Source of the DNA: Hominenteromicrobium mulieris
Lineage (GTDB): Bacteria; Bacillota; Clostridia; Oscillospirales; Acutalibacteraceae
Assembly: GCA_021029595.1 (NCBI GenBank)
Contig: JAJJOY010000001.1
Coordinates: 310,001-374,000, forward strand
DNA: 64,000 nucleotides
Direction of reading: 5' to 3'
Both the position numbers and the translations under genes were made by a program. Below are positions 35,906 to 44,162 of the stretch, one piece after another (position 1 is the stretch's first letter; every line of letters begins with the position of its first letter). Below the pieces are notes generated by a model. That model worked only from the letters and a program-made list of their open reading frames with translations. It did no database searches and was not told where the DNA came from.

Positions 35906-36235
35906 TTACGCTCTGCGCTCAAACGTGCAGCATTCCGTCTCGCTGACGACCTCCGGGTCTGCGCAACAGCAACCCACACAGACGCAGTCCGCGCTGCACT
36001 TGCGGTTATCGTTATACGTGCAGTGCTCGGCGCTGCAATGCACATCAGCTGTGGCGCTCGGTGAAGACGAGCATCCACAGGAGTTTTCGGAGGAAGACGT
36101 GCGCTCTGCATAAGAGCCGCAGCAGGTCTCGCGGCTTTCCAGCGCGGCGGGGCCGTCCACCTGAATTTTGCGCAGCTCGCACAGGTTGTTTGCGTTGTGT
36201 CGGCAGGTCGTCACGCTACATTTCAGCTTGTTCAT
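35906..36235 (-). CDS. DUF1540 cysteine-rich protein (two repeats)
   Basis: 109 residues with 17 cysteines in two DUF1540 units: KCSVTTCRHNANNLCELRKI at 4-23 and HCSAEHCTYNDNRKCSADCV near 66-85, each followed by a CC or C-C group. The spacing suggests zinc or another metal bound by cysteines. The family is common in Clostridia, often in spore formers; function unknown. Single-gene unit with its own terminator. Confidence 0.88.
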   Translation of the reverse strand: MNKLKCSVTTCRHNANNLCELRKIQVDGPAALESRETCCGSYAERTSSSENSCGCSSSPSATADVHCSAEHCTYNDNRKCSADCVCVGCCCADPEVVSETECCTFERRA

Positions 36236-36330
36236 ATCGGTCCAGATCCTTTCCTTTTGAATTTCTAAGTTCGTGCCGCACTTTGGCGACTTCTTTAGCC
36301 TGCCCGCAAAGCCGGGTTTTATGCAAAAGC

Positions 36331-36585
36331 CACATCGGCGAAGTCTTCCGCAGCGGCTGCACCTTCACCCGCGGCTACGGCAAGATCTTCTATTTCCAGC
36401 CGGGCCACGAGACGAACGGCTCCTTCTACAATCCGTACGTCCGCCGCATCATCCAGAACGCCGTGCGTTGGTGCTATAATGATAAGAACAGACGCATCAC
36501 CCTCGGCGCACCGAGCATCGAAGTCACGCTCGAGCAGGCTCGCCTTGAAGGCAACACCGGCGAATACCTCAAGATGTGGGACTAA
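36331..36585 (+). pseudogene. ThuA-family C-terminal remnant
   Basis: About 84 codons (HIGEVFRSGCTFTRGYGKIF onward, including FYFQPGHETNGSFYNP and a normal C-terminus LKMWD) match the end of ThuA-like (trehalose utilisation, amidotransferase-fold) proteins. The first two thirds of the gene are absent; the upstream frame reads through the opposite strand of DUF1540 and is not ThuA-like. No start codon or ribosome-binding site precedes it. It still has a terminator (36622-36663). It is a decayed fragment, probably left by deletion or recombination with a full copy elsewhere. Confidence 0.75.
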
Positions 36586-36621
36586 CTCGCTTTTCTAAAA
36601 CAGAATAATTTTACCGTTTCG

Positions 36622-36663
36622 CAGTCCACGGCTCTGTGTTTGCAGCGCCGTGGGCTGCTTTTC
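36622..36663 (+). terminator. Terminator behind the ThuA remnant
   Basis: CAGTCCACGGC (36622-36632) pairs with GCCGTGGGCTG (36647-36657), then CTTTTCTTTT. Confidence 0.8.
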
Positions 36664-36696
36664 TTTTATATCCTGCCCCGAAAACCCGCACAGCGC

Positions 36697-36725
36697 TTGA
36701 AAAAACACGGAAGATATGGTATACT
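36697..36725 (+). promoter_or_regulatory. Promoter of ddl
   Basis: TTGAAA (36697-36702), 17-base spacer, TATACT (36720-36725). The leader to the ddl ATG is about 175 bases; I see no strong structure in it. Confidence 0.7.
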
Positions 36726-36905
36726 AAACCGATATCGCCCGAACGGCGACGCGTGTGCGCGATCCGTTTCGTGTATTCGCATATTTTATACGGCAAAAGA
36801 GTAAAACTACTGGTATATTGTTCTTTTATTCTTTTGAAAATTCTTTTTGAACACTCAAAAAAGTGTTTGCGCAGTGATTTTCTGCGCGGGAAGGAGCCCT
36901 TTATC

Positions 36906-37979
36906 ATGAAAAAAACAGTTTGCGTGATCTTCGGCGGCGCGTCTTCGGAATATGAAGTTTCGCTGATGTCCTCCGCTTCGATCATCCGAAATCTCGATAC
37001 AGAGAAATTTGACATTCTCACCCTCGGCATCACAAAAGACGGTCGCTGGCTGCTCTATTCGGGTGCTGTGGAAAACATTGAAAACAACACGTGGATGAAC
37101 AGCGAAACCGCGCGCCCCGCGTTCATCTCTCCCGATAAAGCGACGAACGGCCTTGTCGTTCTGAACGCAGACGGCAACTATACCGTTTTGAAGGTCGATG
37201 TCCTCTTCCCCGTGCTGCACGGCAAAAACGGTGAAGACGGCACCATTCAGGGTCTCTTTAAGCTCAGCGGCATCCCGTATGTCGGCTGCGGCACGCTGGC
37301 TTCCGCTGTGTGCATGGATAAAGCCGTCACCCACACGCTGCTTTCCGCCGCGAACATCGAGCAGGCGCACTACCTGTGGTTCTACGCCGACCGCTATTTC
37401 GCAGACGGCGAGAAGATCCGCAACAAAATCGCCGCACGCCTCAATTTCCCGGTGTTTGTAAAGCCGGCAAATGCAGGCTCCTCCGTCGGTGTCAGCAAGG
37501 TGACGGCTCCCGAAAAGCTCGACGCCGCCATCCGCCTTGCCGCCGAAAACGATACGAAGGTCGTCGTTGAAGAAGGCATCGTCGGGCAGGAGGTCGAGTG
37601 CGCCGTGCTCGGCAACCGCGGCAAAAGCGTCGCTTCCCCGGTCGGCGAGATCGGTGCGGGTGCAGAATTCTACGATTATGACGACAAATATAAGAATGGC
37701 GTCGCACAGCTCTTCATCCCGGCGCGTCTGCCCGAAGACATTGCGGAGGAAGTGCGCAAGACGGCTGTTCGTGCCTACAACCTGCTCGGCTGCGACGGCC
37801 TTTCCCGCGTGGATTTCTTCGTCACCGAAAAGGAGCACAGGGTCATTTTAAACGAGATCAACACGCTGCCGGGCTTCACGTCCATCAGCATGTACCCGAA
37901 GCTCTGGGAAAACGCCGGTACCCCGTACAGCGAGCTGCTTGAAAAGCTCATCGACTGCGCTTTCACGCGTGAAGACTAA
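36906..37979 (+). CDS. ddl: D-alanine-D-alanine ligase
   Basis: 357 residues, ATP-grasp. N-terminal signature FGGASSEYEVSLMSSASI, HGKNGEDGTIQG, and the omega-loop EFYDYDDKYKNG, which fits D-Ala-D-Ala rather than D-Ala-D-lactate specificity. The end of the active site is LNEINTLPGFTSISMYPKLW. ATG 36906 follows AAGGAGC; the long in-frame stretch before it is leader. First gene of ddl-murI-DUF1934-argS, a cell-wall precursor set. Confidence 0.97.
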   Translation: MKKTVCVIFGGASSEYEVSLMSSASIIRNLDTEKFDILTLGITKDGRWLLYSGAVENIENNTWMNSETARPAFISPDKATNGLVVLNADGNYTVLKVDVLFPVLHGKNGEDGTIQGLFKLSGIPYVGCGTLASAVCMDKAVTHTLLSAANIEQAHYLWFYADRYFADGEKIRNKIAARLNFPVFVKPANAGSSVGVSKVTAPEKLDAAIRLAAENDTKVVVEEGIVGQEVECAVLGNRGKSVASPVGEIGAGAEFYDYDDKYKNGVAQLFIPARLPEDIAEEVRKTAVRAYNLLGCDGLSRVDFFVTEKEHRVILNEINTLPGFTSISMYPKLWENAGTPYSELLEKLIDCAFTRED

Positions 37980-37994
37980 CGCGAGGCGCAATTT

Positions 37995-38807
37995 ATGGAT
38001 AACAGACCCATCGGCGTATTTGATTCCGGCCTCGGCGGCCTCACCGCCATGCGGGAGCTGATTCGCACCCTGCCGAACGAGAGTATCCTCTACTTCGGCG
38101 ATACCGGCCGCGTGCCCTACGGCTCGCGCGGGCGCGAGATCATCCGCAAATACGCAAAGCAAGATATGAATTTTCTCATCCGGCACGACGTAAAAGCCGT
38201 GTTGGCCGCTTGTGGTACGGTCAGCTCTGTTGCCCGTGACATCGGCGATGCGCTGCCCGTCCCCTATTTTGATGTGCTGCGCCCCACGGCGCGCGCCGCG
38301 GTGGAGCAGACGAAAAACGGCAAGATCGGCATCATCGGCACCGCCGCCACCATCGCTTCCGGCTCCTACCGCAAGGAGATCGAGCGTCTCGCGCCGAAAA
38401 CCGAAGTGTTCGAGCAGGCGTGCCCCTTATTCGTACCGCTCGTAGAAAACGCGTTCGTCTCGCCGGATGACCCTATCCCGCGCCTGACGGCCGAGCGCTA
38501 CTTAACGCCCATCCGTGAAGCCGGCGTAGATACACTCATTCTGGGCTGCACGCATTACCCCATCATCAGCGAGACCATCCGCCGCGTCATGGGCGAAAAC
38601 GTCACGCTCATCAGTTCCGGTCGCGAAGCCGCCAAAAGCTGCCGCACCGTGCTGGAGGAAAACGGTCTGCTGTGTGACGGCAAAACCGACGGCACACAGC
38701 AGTATTTTGTCAGCGACGACACCGAAAGCTTTTATAAAGTCGCCGAGCTCTTCCTCGGGCAAAGCGTTGAAAGCTGCGTGGAATGTATAGATATTGAAAG
38801 GTACTGA
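37995..38807 (+). CDS. murI: Glutamate racemase (variant ACGT active-site motif)
   Basis: 270 residues. Supplies D-glutamate for peptidoglycan. N-terminal GVFDSGLGGLTAMREL, the first catalytic cysteine Cys73 and the second Cys185 in LGCTHYP are present. The usual ACNTA motif around the first cysteine reads AACGTVSS, that is, Gly replaces Asn. Fifteen bases separate it from ddl and it runs directly into the DUF1934 gene. Confidence 0.94.
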   Translation: MDNRPIGVFDSGLGGLTAMRELIRTLPNESILYFGDTGRVPYGSRGREIIRKYAKQDMNFLIRHDVKAVLAACGTVSSVARDIGDALPVPYFDVLRPTARAAVEQTKNGKIGIIGTAATIASGSYRKEIERLAPKTEVFEQACPLFVPLVENAFVSPDDPIPRLTAERYLTPIREAGVDTLILGCTHYPIISETIRRVMGENVTLISSGREAAKSCRTVLEENGLLCDGKTDGTQQYFVSDDTESFYKVAELFLGQSVESCVECIDIERY

Positions 38808-38813
38808 GTGATT

Positions 38814-39251
38814 ATGCGCGAAGATTACGAAATCACCATCATCGGTCGCCAAACGATTGACGCACAGACCGATGAAATTCAGGTGGATACGCTCGGCGAT
38901 TACACCGAGCGCGGCGGCGCAAAGTATATCTCCTACACGGAATATGCCGATGAAGCGCCGTATAACGGTCAGCTCAAAGTGCTCAAGATTGAAAATGAGG
39001 ATACCGTCACCATGCTGACCCCCGGCACGCCCACCCGTCTGGTGCTGGAAAAAGGCAAGCGCCACAAATGCCTTTATGATACCGGCGCAGGCGTGCTCTC
39101 CCTCGGCGTATATACACAGACGTTAAAGCATGACCTTTCCGCTGCGGGCGGTGAGCTGTGCATCCGCTATACGCTCGACATCGATACCCAGCTTTCCTCC
39201 AGCAACGAAATCTGCGTTCGCCTGCGCAAGCGTGATCTATTCAATAAATAA
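38814..39251 (+). CDS. DUF1934 beta-barrel protein (YwiB-like)
   Basis: 145 residues of the YwiB family (calycin-like barrel), function unknown. As in Bacillus, it lies immediately before argS. A GTG at 38808 directly after the murI stop is an alternative start; AAAGG lies 6 bases before the GTG and 12 before the ATG. Confidence 0.87.
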   Translation: MREDYEITIIGRQTIDAQTDEIQVDTLGDYTERGGAKYISYTEYADEAPYNGQLKVLKIENEDTVTMLTPGTPTRLVLEKGKRHKCLYDTGAGVLSLGVYTQTLKHDLSAAGGELCIRYTLDIDTQLSSSNEICVRLRKRDLFNK

Positions 39252-39270
39252 ACCGAAAGGAACATCCCCT

Positions 39271-40959
39271 ATGTCTAAAGCAGTAAGCATTGCAAAAGAA
39301 CAGGTTTCTGCCGTCATTGAAGCGGCGATGAAAAAAGCGATGGCTGCGGGCATGCTGCCCGAAGCAGAGCTGCCCGCTTTCACTGTAGAACGCCCGGCAG
39401 ACCGCTCTCACGGTGATTTCGCAACGAACGCCGCCATGGCTTCCGCGCGTGCATTCCGCATGGCGCCCCCGAAAATCGCCGCGGCTATCATGGAAAATCT
39501 CGACCTCAACGGCACCTACTTCGTTAAGGCCGAGACCGCCGGCCCCGGCTTCATGAACTTCTTCCTCGGCTCTGCGTTTTACAGCGATGTGCTGACCGAA
39601 GTGCTCACAAAAGACAGCGCATACGGCAGAAGCGACTACGGCAACCACCGCAAGGTCATGGTCGAGTTCGTTTCCGCCAACCCCACGGGTCCCATGCACA
39701 TGGGCAACGCCCGCGGCGGCGCGCTCGGCGATTGCCTCGCCTCCGTTCTGGATGCCGCAGGCTACGACGTTTGGCGTGAGTTTTACGTCAACGACGCCGG
39801 CAATCAGCTCGATAAATTCGGTCTCTCCCTCTCCATTCGCTACCAGCAGCTCTTCGCGGAAAATCCGCCGGAGCTCCCGGAGGACAGCTACCACGGCGAA
39901 GACATTCTTGACCTCGCCAAAGAGTACGCCAAAGAACACGGCGATGAGCTGATGCACGCCACTGAAGAAGAGCGCCGCAAGGCACTCGTCGGCTTCGGCC
40001 TGCCGAAGAACATCGCGAAAATGAAGGCCGATATGGAAAAATACCGCGTCCATTACGACCGCTGGTTCCTCGAAAGCGACCTGCACAAGGACGGCGAAGT
40101 CATGGCCGTCGTCGATTACCTGCGCGACCGCGGCCTCACTTACGAAAAAGACGGCGCTGTCTGGTACAAGGCAACCGAGTTCGGCGGCGAAAAGGACGAA
40201 GTGCTCGTTCGCGCCAACGGCAACCCGACCTACTTTACGGCAGACATCGCCTACCATAAGAATAAGTTCGACCGCGGCTTCGACCTGCTCATCGACATCT
40301 GGGGCAGCGACCACCATGGCCACGTCGCCCGCATGAAGGGCGCGATGGACGCCATCGGTCAGAGCGCCGATAAGCTCGATATCATCCTCATGCAGTTCGT
40401 CCGTTTGATGCGTGACGGCCAGCCCGTGCGCATGAGCAAGCGTACCGGTAAGGCCATCCAGCTTGGTGACCTGCTCGATGAAGTTCCGGTCGATTCCGCA
40501 AGATTCCTCTTTAACATGCGTGAAGCGAACTCCCTGCTCGACTTCGACCTCGACCTCGCCGTGCAGCAGGATTCACAGAACCCCGTGTACTACGTCCAGT
40601 ACGCCCACGCGCGTATTTGCAGCATCCTGCGCGCACTGGAAGCCGAGGGCGTCACCCCGCGCGACTGCACCGCAGAGGAGCTCGCACTGCTCACCGCGCC
40701 GGAGGAGCTTGAACTCATCCAGCACATCGCGTCTTACACCGATGAGATCATCGGCGCCGCAAAGGACTACGACCCGGTACGCATCACGCGCTATGTTATC
40801 GAGCTTGCAACAAAGTTCCACAAGTTCTACAATGCCTGCCGTGTAAAGGGCGAGGAAGAAAGCCTCATGCAGGCGCGTCTCACCCTCTGCCGCGCCACCG
40901 CAACGGTCATTCGCAACGTCCTCACCATGTTCAACATCACTGTTCCGACGTCCATGTAA
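39271..40959 (+). CDS. argS: Arginine-tRNA ligase
   Basis: 562 residues, class I synthetase. HIGH-type motif in NPTGPMHMGNARGG (near 135), KMSKS-type motif as VRMSKRTGKAIQLGD (near 390), ArgRS N-terminal domain (DRSHGDFATNAAM) and DALR anticodon domain at the C-terminus ending in NVLTMFNITVP. The start at 39271 has GAAAGGAAC upstream. Confidence 0.97.
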   Translation: MSKAVSIAKEQVSAVIEAAMKKAMAAGMLPEAELPAFTVERPADRSHGDFATNAAMASARAFRMAPPKIAAAIMENLDLNGTYFVKAETAGPGFMNFFLGSAFYSDVLTEVLTKDSAYGRSDYGNHRKVMVEFVSANPTGPMHMGNARGGALGDCLASVLDAAGYDVWREFYVNDAGNQLDKFGLSLSIRYQQLFAENPPELPEDSYHGEDILDLAKEYAKEHGDELMHATEEERRKALVGFGLPKNIAKMKADMEKYRVHYDRWFLESDLHKDGEVMAVVDYLRDRGLTYEKDGAVWYKATEFGGEKDEVLVRANGNPTYFTADIAYHKNKFDRGFDLLIDIWGSDHHGHVARMKGAMDAIGQSADKLDIILMQFVRLMRDGQPVRMSKRTGKAIQLGDLLDEVPVDSARFLFNMREANSLLDFDLDLAVQQDSQNPVYYVQYAHARICSILRALEAEGVTPRDCTAEELALLTAPEELELIQHIASYTDEIIGAAKDYDPVRITRYVIELATKFHKFYNACRVKGEEESLMQARLTLCRATATVIRNVLTMFNITVPTSM

Positions 40960-40970
40960 TCATAAACAGC

Positions 40971-41009
40971 AAAGGAGTCGCTCCCGTTTCCGAGAGCGAC
41001 TCCTTTTGT
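40971..41009 (+). terminator. Terminator after argS
   Basis: AAAGGAGTCGCTC (40971-40983) pairs with GAGCGACTCCTTT (40994-41006), then TTG. Confidence 0.8.
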
Positions 41010-41014
41010 ATAAG

Positions 41015-41052
41015 AAAACCGACGGCACAAGTTCCCTCATGCCGTCGGTTTT
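41015..41052. terminator. Second terminator, serving the minus-strand flavodoxin operon
   Basis: AAAACCGACGGCA (41015-41027) pairs with TGCCGTCGGTTTT (41040-41052); T-runs on both strands. Confidence 0.8.
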
Positions 41053-41103
41053 TTCTATCCTGTTATGCGCAAATGTGTGGTATTACACGTTATACTCTAT
41101 AAA

Positions 41104-41532
41104 TTATTCACCTGCGAGCTTCTTGCCAAGCGCAATGCACGCTGCGTCTGCTTCGTCGTCCGGTGCTTCGTTGCAGATGACGCTCTCGCCTGCGAAGACC
41201 GCGCCGTCACCAAGGCAGGTCTCTTCCCAGTTACGCATCCATTCGCCATCGCCCCAGCCGTAAGATCCGAACAGCCCGATCACCTTGCCGGAAAGCTTTG
41301 CTTCGCACTCGGTAAACACCGGCTCAAACTCCGTGTCCTCCAGCTGCTCGGAGCCCATGGACGGGCAGCCGAACGCCACAGCCTCATAGTTATCCATCAA
41401 GTCTGCGGAGAACTCTGTGCAGTTATATACATCTGCTTCTGCGCCCGCTGCGCGAACGCCTTCTGCAACCTTTTCCGCCATCATCTGGGTGTTGCCTGTA
41501 CCACTCCAATAAACAACTGCTGTTTTACGCAT
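41104..41532 (-). CDS. Flavodoxin
   Basis: 142 residues. FMN phosphate loop WSGTGNTQMMA at residues 9-19, with ring-stacking loops around AFGCPSMGSEQ and FGSYGWGDGEW. Flavodoxins replace ferredoxin under iron limitation. ATG 41532 follows AGAGG. It is the last gene of a three-gene operon with DUF2325 and DUF3793 whose promoter carries iron-repressor-like palindromes. Confidence 0.95.
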   Translation of the reverse strand: MRKTAVVYWSGTGNTQMMAEKVAEGVRAAGAEADVYNCTEFSADLMDNYEAVAFGCPSMGSEQLEDTEFEPVFTECEAKLSGKVIGLFGSYGWGDGEWMRNWEETCLGDGAVFAGESVICNEAPDDEADAACIALGKKLAGE

Positions 41533-41567
41533 TTTTTGTAACCTCTTTTCAAAAATTTCTTTATATG

Positions 41568-42113
41568 TCAGGCAGCTACGGTAAGCTGCAAAACACTTCT
41601 GCCTTCCTGCCACAAACGCTTGTAGATGTCCCGGCACTTCTTATACCGCGCAAATGTGCGCACTGCCTCGCATTCGTTGCAGTACACCTTCCAACATCCG
41701 CAGCACTTGCAGTTTTGCCCGGCGTTTTCAATGAACCCAAGCACGTCCTCCACCGGGTAGCCGAGGAAAAGCCCAATCTCATGCGGGAACCCGTCTCCGC
41801 TTGCAAGCCGCATGCGCAGCCGCTCTATCGCGCCGTCCACGCTCGTGTCGGTGTAGCCGTAGCGCTCCAAAAGCTCCTTTGCGCCGGGGCGCTCCAGGTC
41901 TTTTGCAAGCTGCGTGCGGCGGCACACATAAATGAGCATCGCATTTTCTTCGCGCTTTAAGATCAGCAGCTCCACGCCTTTATCGCGGAATATGCGATTC
42001 AAATGCTTTACATCGTCCTCCGGGTCCTGCGCCGCGTGGTAGGAAAATAAACTCGCCGTTTTAAGCGACGCCAGCGTCGGCGCACAATGCTCGATCAAGT
42101 ATTTCTCAAGCAT
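41568..42113 (-). CDS. DUF3793 family protein
   Basis: 181 residues of a Clostridia family found next to flavodoxin and ferrous iron transport genes; biochemical role unknown. It has a cysteine cluster near residues 140-155 (CKCCGCWKVYCNEC) that could bind metal or haem. Its ATG at 42113 overlaps the end of the DUF2325 gene by 8 bases; 27 earlier in-frame codons lie inside that gene and are not used. Confidence 0.85.
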   Translation of the reverse strand: MLEKYLIEHCAPTLASLKTASLFSYHAAQDPEDDVKHLNRIFRDKGVELLILKREENAMLIYVCRRTQLAKDLERPGAKELLERYGYTDTSVDGAIERLRMRLASGDGFPHEIGLFLGYPVEDVLGFIENAGQNCKCCGCWKVYCNECEAVRTFARYKKCRDIYKRLWQEGRSVLQLTVAA

Positions 42114-42417
42114 TGAAAGCACGCTCTCCGCGCACAGCCGCACAGCAATCTGCCAGTACACTGTGCAGCGCCGAGGCACTGCTGCTCGGCACATACGCGA
42201 TCGGAATGTTATTTCTTTTCGCTTCCTTGGAAGCGCTCAGCATCATTTTGTGCGAGACCGTGCTGGTGAAAAGCAAAAGGTAGTCCGGCGTGCCGAGCTT
42301 CTTTTTCAAGGAGCCGTTCTCCTTCACATACACCTTTGCTTTGCAGCCATGGTTCTTGCAGATGTCCATGTACTGACATACCATGCGTTCATTGCCGCCA
42401 ACGATCACTACGCTCAT
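42106..42417 (-). CDS. DUF2325 family protein
   Basis: 103 residues of a small Rossmann-like family (SVVIVGGNERMVCQYMDICK; LLLFTSTVSHKMM), common in iron-responsive operons of anaerobes. First gene of the operon; its start follows GGAAAGGATAG. Function unknown. Confidence 0.88.
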   Translation of the reverse strand: MSVVIVGGNERMVCQYMDICKNHGCKAKVYVKENGSLKKKLGTPDYLLLFTSTVSHKMMLSASKEAKRNNIPIAYVPSSSASALHSVLADCCAAVRGERAFNA

Positions 42418-42486
42418 ATTCTATCCTTTCCGCCTGCAAAAGCGTTTCACAGGCCGCCCGCAAAACCGGGCTTTGCATTTGATTTA

Positions 42487-42504
42487 AGTTAGCTTACGCT
42501 AACT
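42487..42504. promoter_or_regulatory. Palindromic operator in the flavodoxin-operon leader
   Basis: AGTTAGC-TTAC-GCTAACT, a perfect 7-bp inverted repeat with a 4-base spacer, about 65 bp downstream of the predicted start of transcription. Similar in design to the site at 42552-42571 and to DtxR/IdeR-type boxes. Confidence 0.7.
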
Positions 42505-42551
42505 ATTTTGCTTTAAATTAAGCGGATTCTCACCGCTATGTGTTATTCTTA

Positions 42552-42571
42552 AAGTTAGTATAAACTAACTT
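42552..42571. promoter_or_regulatory. Palindromic operator at the transcription start of the flavodoxin operon
   Basis: AAGTTAGT-ATAA-ACTAACTT, a perfect 8-bp inverted repeat with a 4-base spacer, placed directly after the -10 box so that a bound repressor would block initiation. The half-site AGTTAG/CTAACT resembles iron-repressor boxes. Confidence 0.75.
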
Positions 42572-42577
42572 GTTCAT

Positions 42578-42606
42578 AGTATACTAAACTCGTATACATT
42601 TGTCAA
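42578..42606 (-). promoter_or_regulatory. Promoter of the DUF2325-DUF3793-flavodoxin operon
   Basis: Minus-strand TTGACA (42601-42606), 17-base spacer, TATACT (42578-42583). Between here and 42809 I see nothing further. Confidence 0.85.
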
Positions 42607-42809
42607 CCCCTATTTTGATTTTTTATTCGGAAGCTTTCACCCCGCCGTCTTTCACAGAACGAAAGCCGCGTTCCATAACCCGGCTTTATCTTCATTTACT
42701 CTGCTTTTACCTATATCCCCAATGCCCGCTCTTCTTGCGCAGCTTCACTTTCCCCCGAGACGGCAGCGCCGCAGCCCGCCGCACGCAAGACCGGCACGCA
42801 AATTTCCGT

Positions 42810-42839
42810 AAAAAATAAGCGCAGAGAATTCCTCTGCGC
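42810..42839 (-). terminator. Terminator of the recD2-comF-mreB-abrB run
   Basis: GCGCAGAG and CTCTGCGC (42832-42839 with 42819-42826) followed on the minus strand by TTATTTTTTA. Confidence 0.8.
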
Positions 42840-42844
42840 CAAGC

Positions 42845-43057
42845 TTATTTTTCGTTTTTCAAAAAGGCTTCCTGCACCGATTCCGCGCGGCTTTCGGCCA
42901 CAAGCACCAACCCGCGGCGTTTGTCTCCCGTCAGCACGGCGCTTTCCCCGGCCTTCAGCCCGATAAGCGCCAAGGCCTCTTTCGGAATATGCACACCGCC
43001 GTTTTCGTCGATCTGCACCGTCCACATTTTGCGGCCTTTCGGCACCCGTTTTTCCAT
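42845..43057 (-). CDS. AbrB/SpoVT-like small DNA-binding protein
   Basis: 70 residues; a swapped-hairpin AbrB domain (WTVQIDENGGVHIPKEALALIGL, then GESAVLTGDKRRGLVLV). It lacks a C-terminal extension. GGAGCGGC precedes the ATG. It lies 10 bases after the MreB-like gene, so the two are probably made together; it could be a transcription factor or an antitoxin-like module, but no toxin gene is adjacent. Confidence 0.83.
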   Translation of the reverse strand: MEKRVPKGRKMWTVQIDENGGVHIPKEALALIGLKAGESAVLTGDKRRGLVLVAESRAESVQEAFLKNEK

Positions 43058-43067
43058 ACGCCGCTCC

Positions 43068-44099
43068 TTAATAATACGCGGTCAGCGGCACATTACCGTT
43101 TTCCTTGCCCGCGTCCATCTTCACGCTGTCTATCCACTGCACTGCGCGTCCTGCGCCGAGAATCACGCAGTCCTCCGGCTCTTCCGCAATGCGCACGCGC
43201 ATTTTCGTCTGCTTCGAGATAAGCGTGTCCAACCCACGCAGCTTCGCGCCGCCGCCTGTCAGCACAATGCCCGCGTTGCCGATGTCTGCCGTCAGCTCCG
43301 GCGGCGTCTCCTCCAGCACACTCTGAATTTTGTGCACAACCTTCACAACGGATTCCAGCATGGCTTCGCCAATCTCGTCGGAGGTCACTTCCACCTTTGC
43401 AGGCAGGCCGTTGCGCTCGTCTCTGCCGCGCAGCTCGTATTTTTCAATGTCCTTCAGCGGGAACGCGCAGCCCACGGCGCACTTTGCCGCCTCTGCCGTC
43501 TGCTCGCCGATAATCAGGTCAAACTTTCTGCGCGCGTATTTGATAATATCCTCGTTGAACACCGCGCCGCCCACGGCAATGCTGCCGCTTACGGAAAGGC
43601 GATTCATCGAAAGTACGCCAATGTCGCTCACACCCTCGCCGAGCGTGACGACCATGCTGCCGTGCGGACGGGAAATATCCAGCCCCGCACCGATCGCCGC
43701 CGACACCGGCGCTTCGATCAAGCACACCTTGCGAATGCCGTTCGCCGCCACAGCGTCCACCACCGCACGGCGCTCCACTTCCGTAATACCGCTCGGTACC
43801 GCCACAACGGCGCGCGGCATGAAAACGCGGCTGTTCGTCACCTTTTTCAGGTAGTGCTGCAGCGTCGCGTCCATCAGCGTCAAATCGGAAATCACACCGC
43901 CCGTCACGGGCTTGACCACGCGCACGCGATCGCTCGTTCTGCCAAGCATTTTATACGCGCGGCGGCCCACGGCCACCACACGGTTAGAGTCTTCATCTAC
44001 GGCGATGACGTTCGGTTCATCCACCACAACGCCCTTGCCGTCTACATATAATCTGAAATTTGCCGAACCCAAATCGATCGCAATATCCGTACCGGCCAT
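43068..44099 (-). CDS. MreB-like actin-family protein with altered nucleotide motifs
   Basis: 343 residues. The overall fold matches MreB/Mbl: phosphate-1 IDLGSANFRLYVDGKG (8-23), AVPSGITEVERRAVVDA, and IVLTGGGAKLRGLDTLISKQT. Several active-site motifs differ: phosphate-2, usually DIGGGTT, reads TLGEGVSD (152-159); the usual IEEP reads IEAP (128-131); and GGDEMDEAI reads GGAVFNEDI. ATP turnover may be reduced or lost, so this could be a specialised paralogue. mreC and mreD are not next to it; an AbrB-like gene follows and comF precedes. Confidence 0.88.
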   Translation of the reverse strand: MAGTDIAIDLGSANFRLYVDGKGVVVDEPNVIAVDEDSNRVVAVGRRAYKMLGRTSDRVRVVKPVTGGVISDLTLMDATLQHYLKKVTNSRVFMPRAVVAVPSGITEVERRAVVDAVAANGIRKVCLIEAPVSAAIGAGLDISRPHGSMVVTLGEGVSDIGVLSMNRLSVSGSIAVGGAVFNEDIIKYARRKFDLIIGEQTAEAAKCAVGCAFPLKDIEKYELRGRDERNGLPAKVEVTSDEIGEAMLESVVKVVHKIQSVLEETPPELTADIGNAGIVLTGGGAKLRGLDTLISKQTKMRVRIAEEPEDCVILGAGRAVQWIDSVKMDAGKENGNVPLTAYY

Positions 44100-44162
44100 G
44101 GTACCATCCTCTCGCGTTATACTGTCCTTTATTTTACATGACTTTTTCCCGTTTTGCAAGGT

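Noticed and set aside
36061-36330. Treating the whole 174-codon frame ending at 36585 as a gene
   Set aside because: Its first 90 codons are antisense to the DUF1540 gene and to that gene's upstream region and are not ThuA-like; only the last part is a real, truncated remnant.
42711-43025. A 104-codon minus-strand frame overlapping the AbrB-like gene
   Set aside because: Arginine-rich shadow of the AbrB-like coding sequence and its terminator, with no homology or start site.
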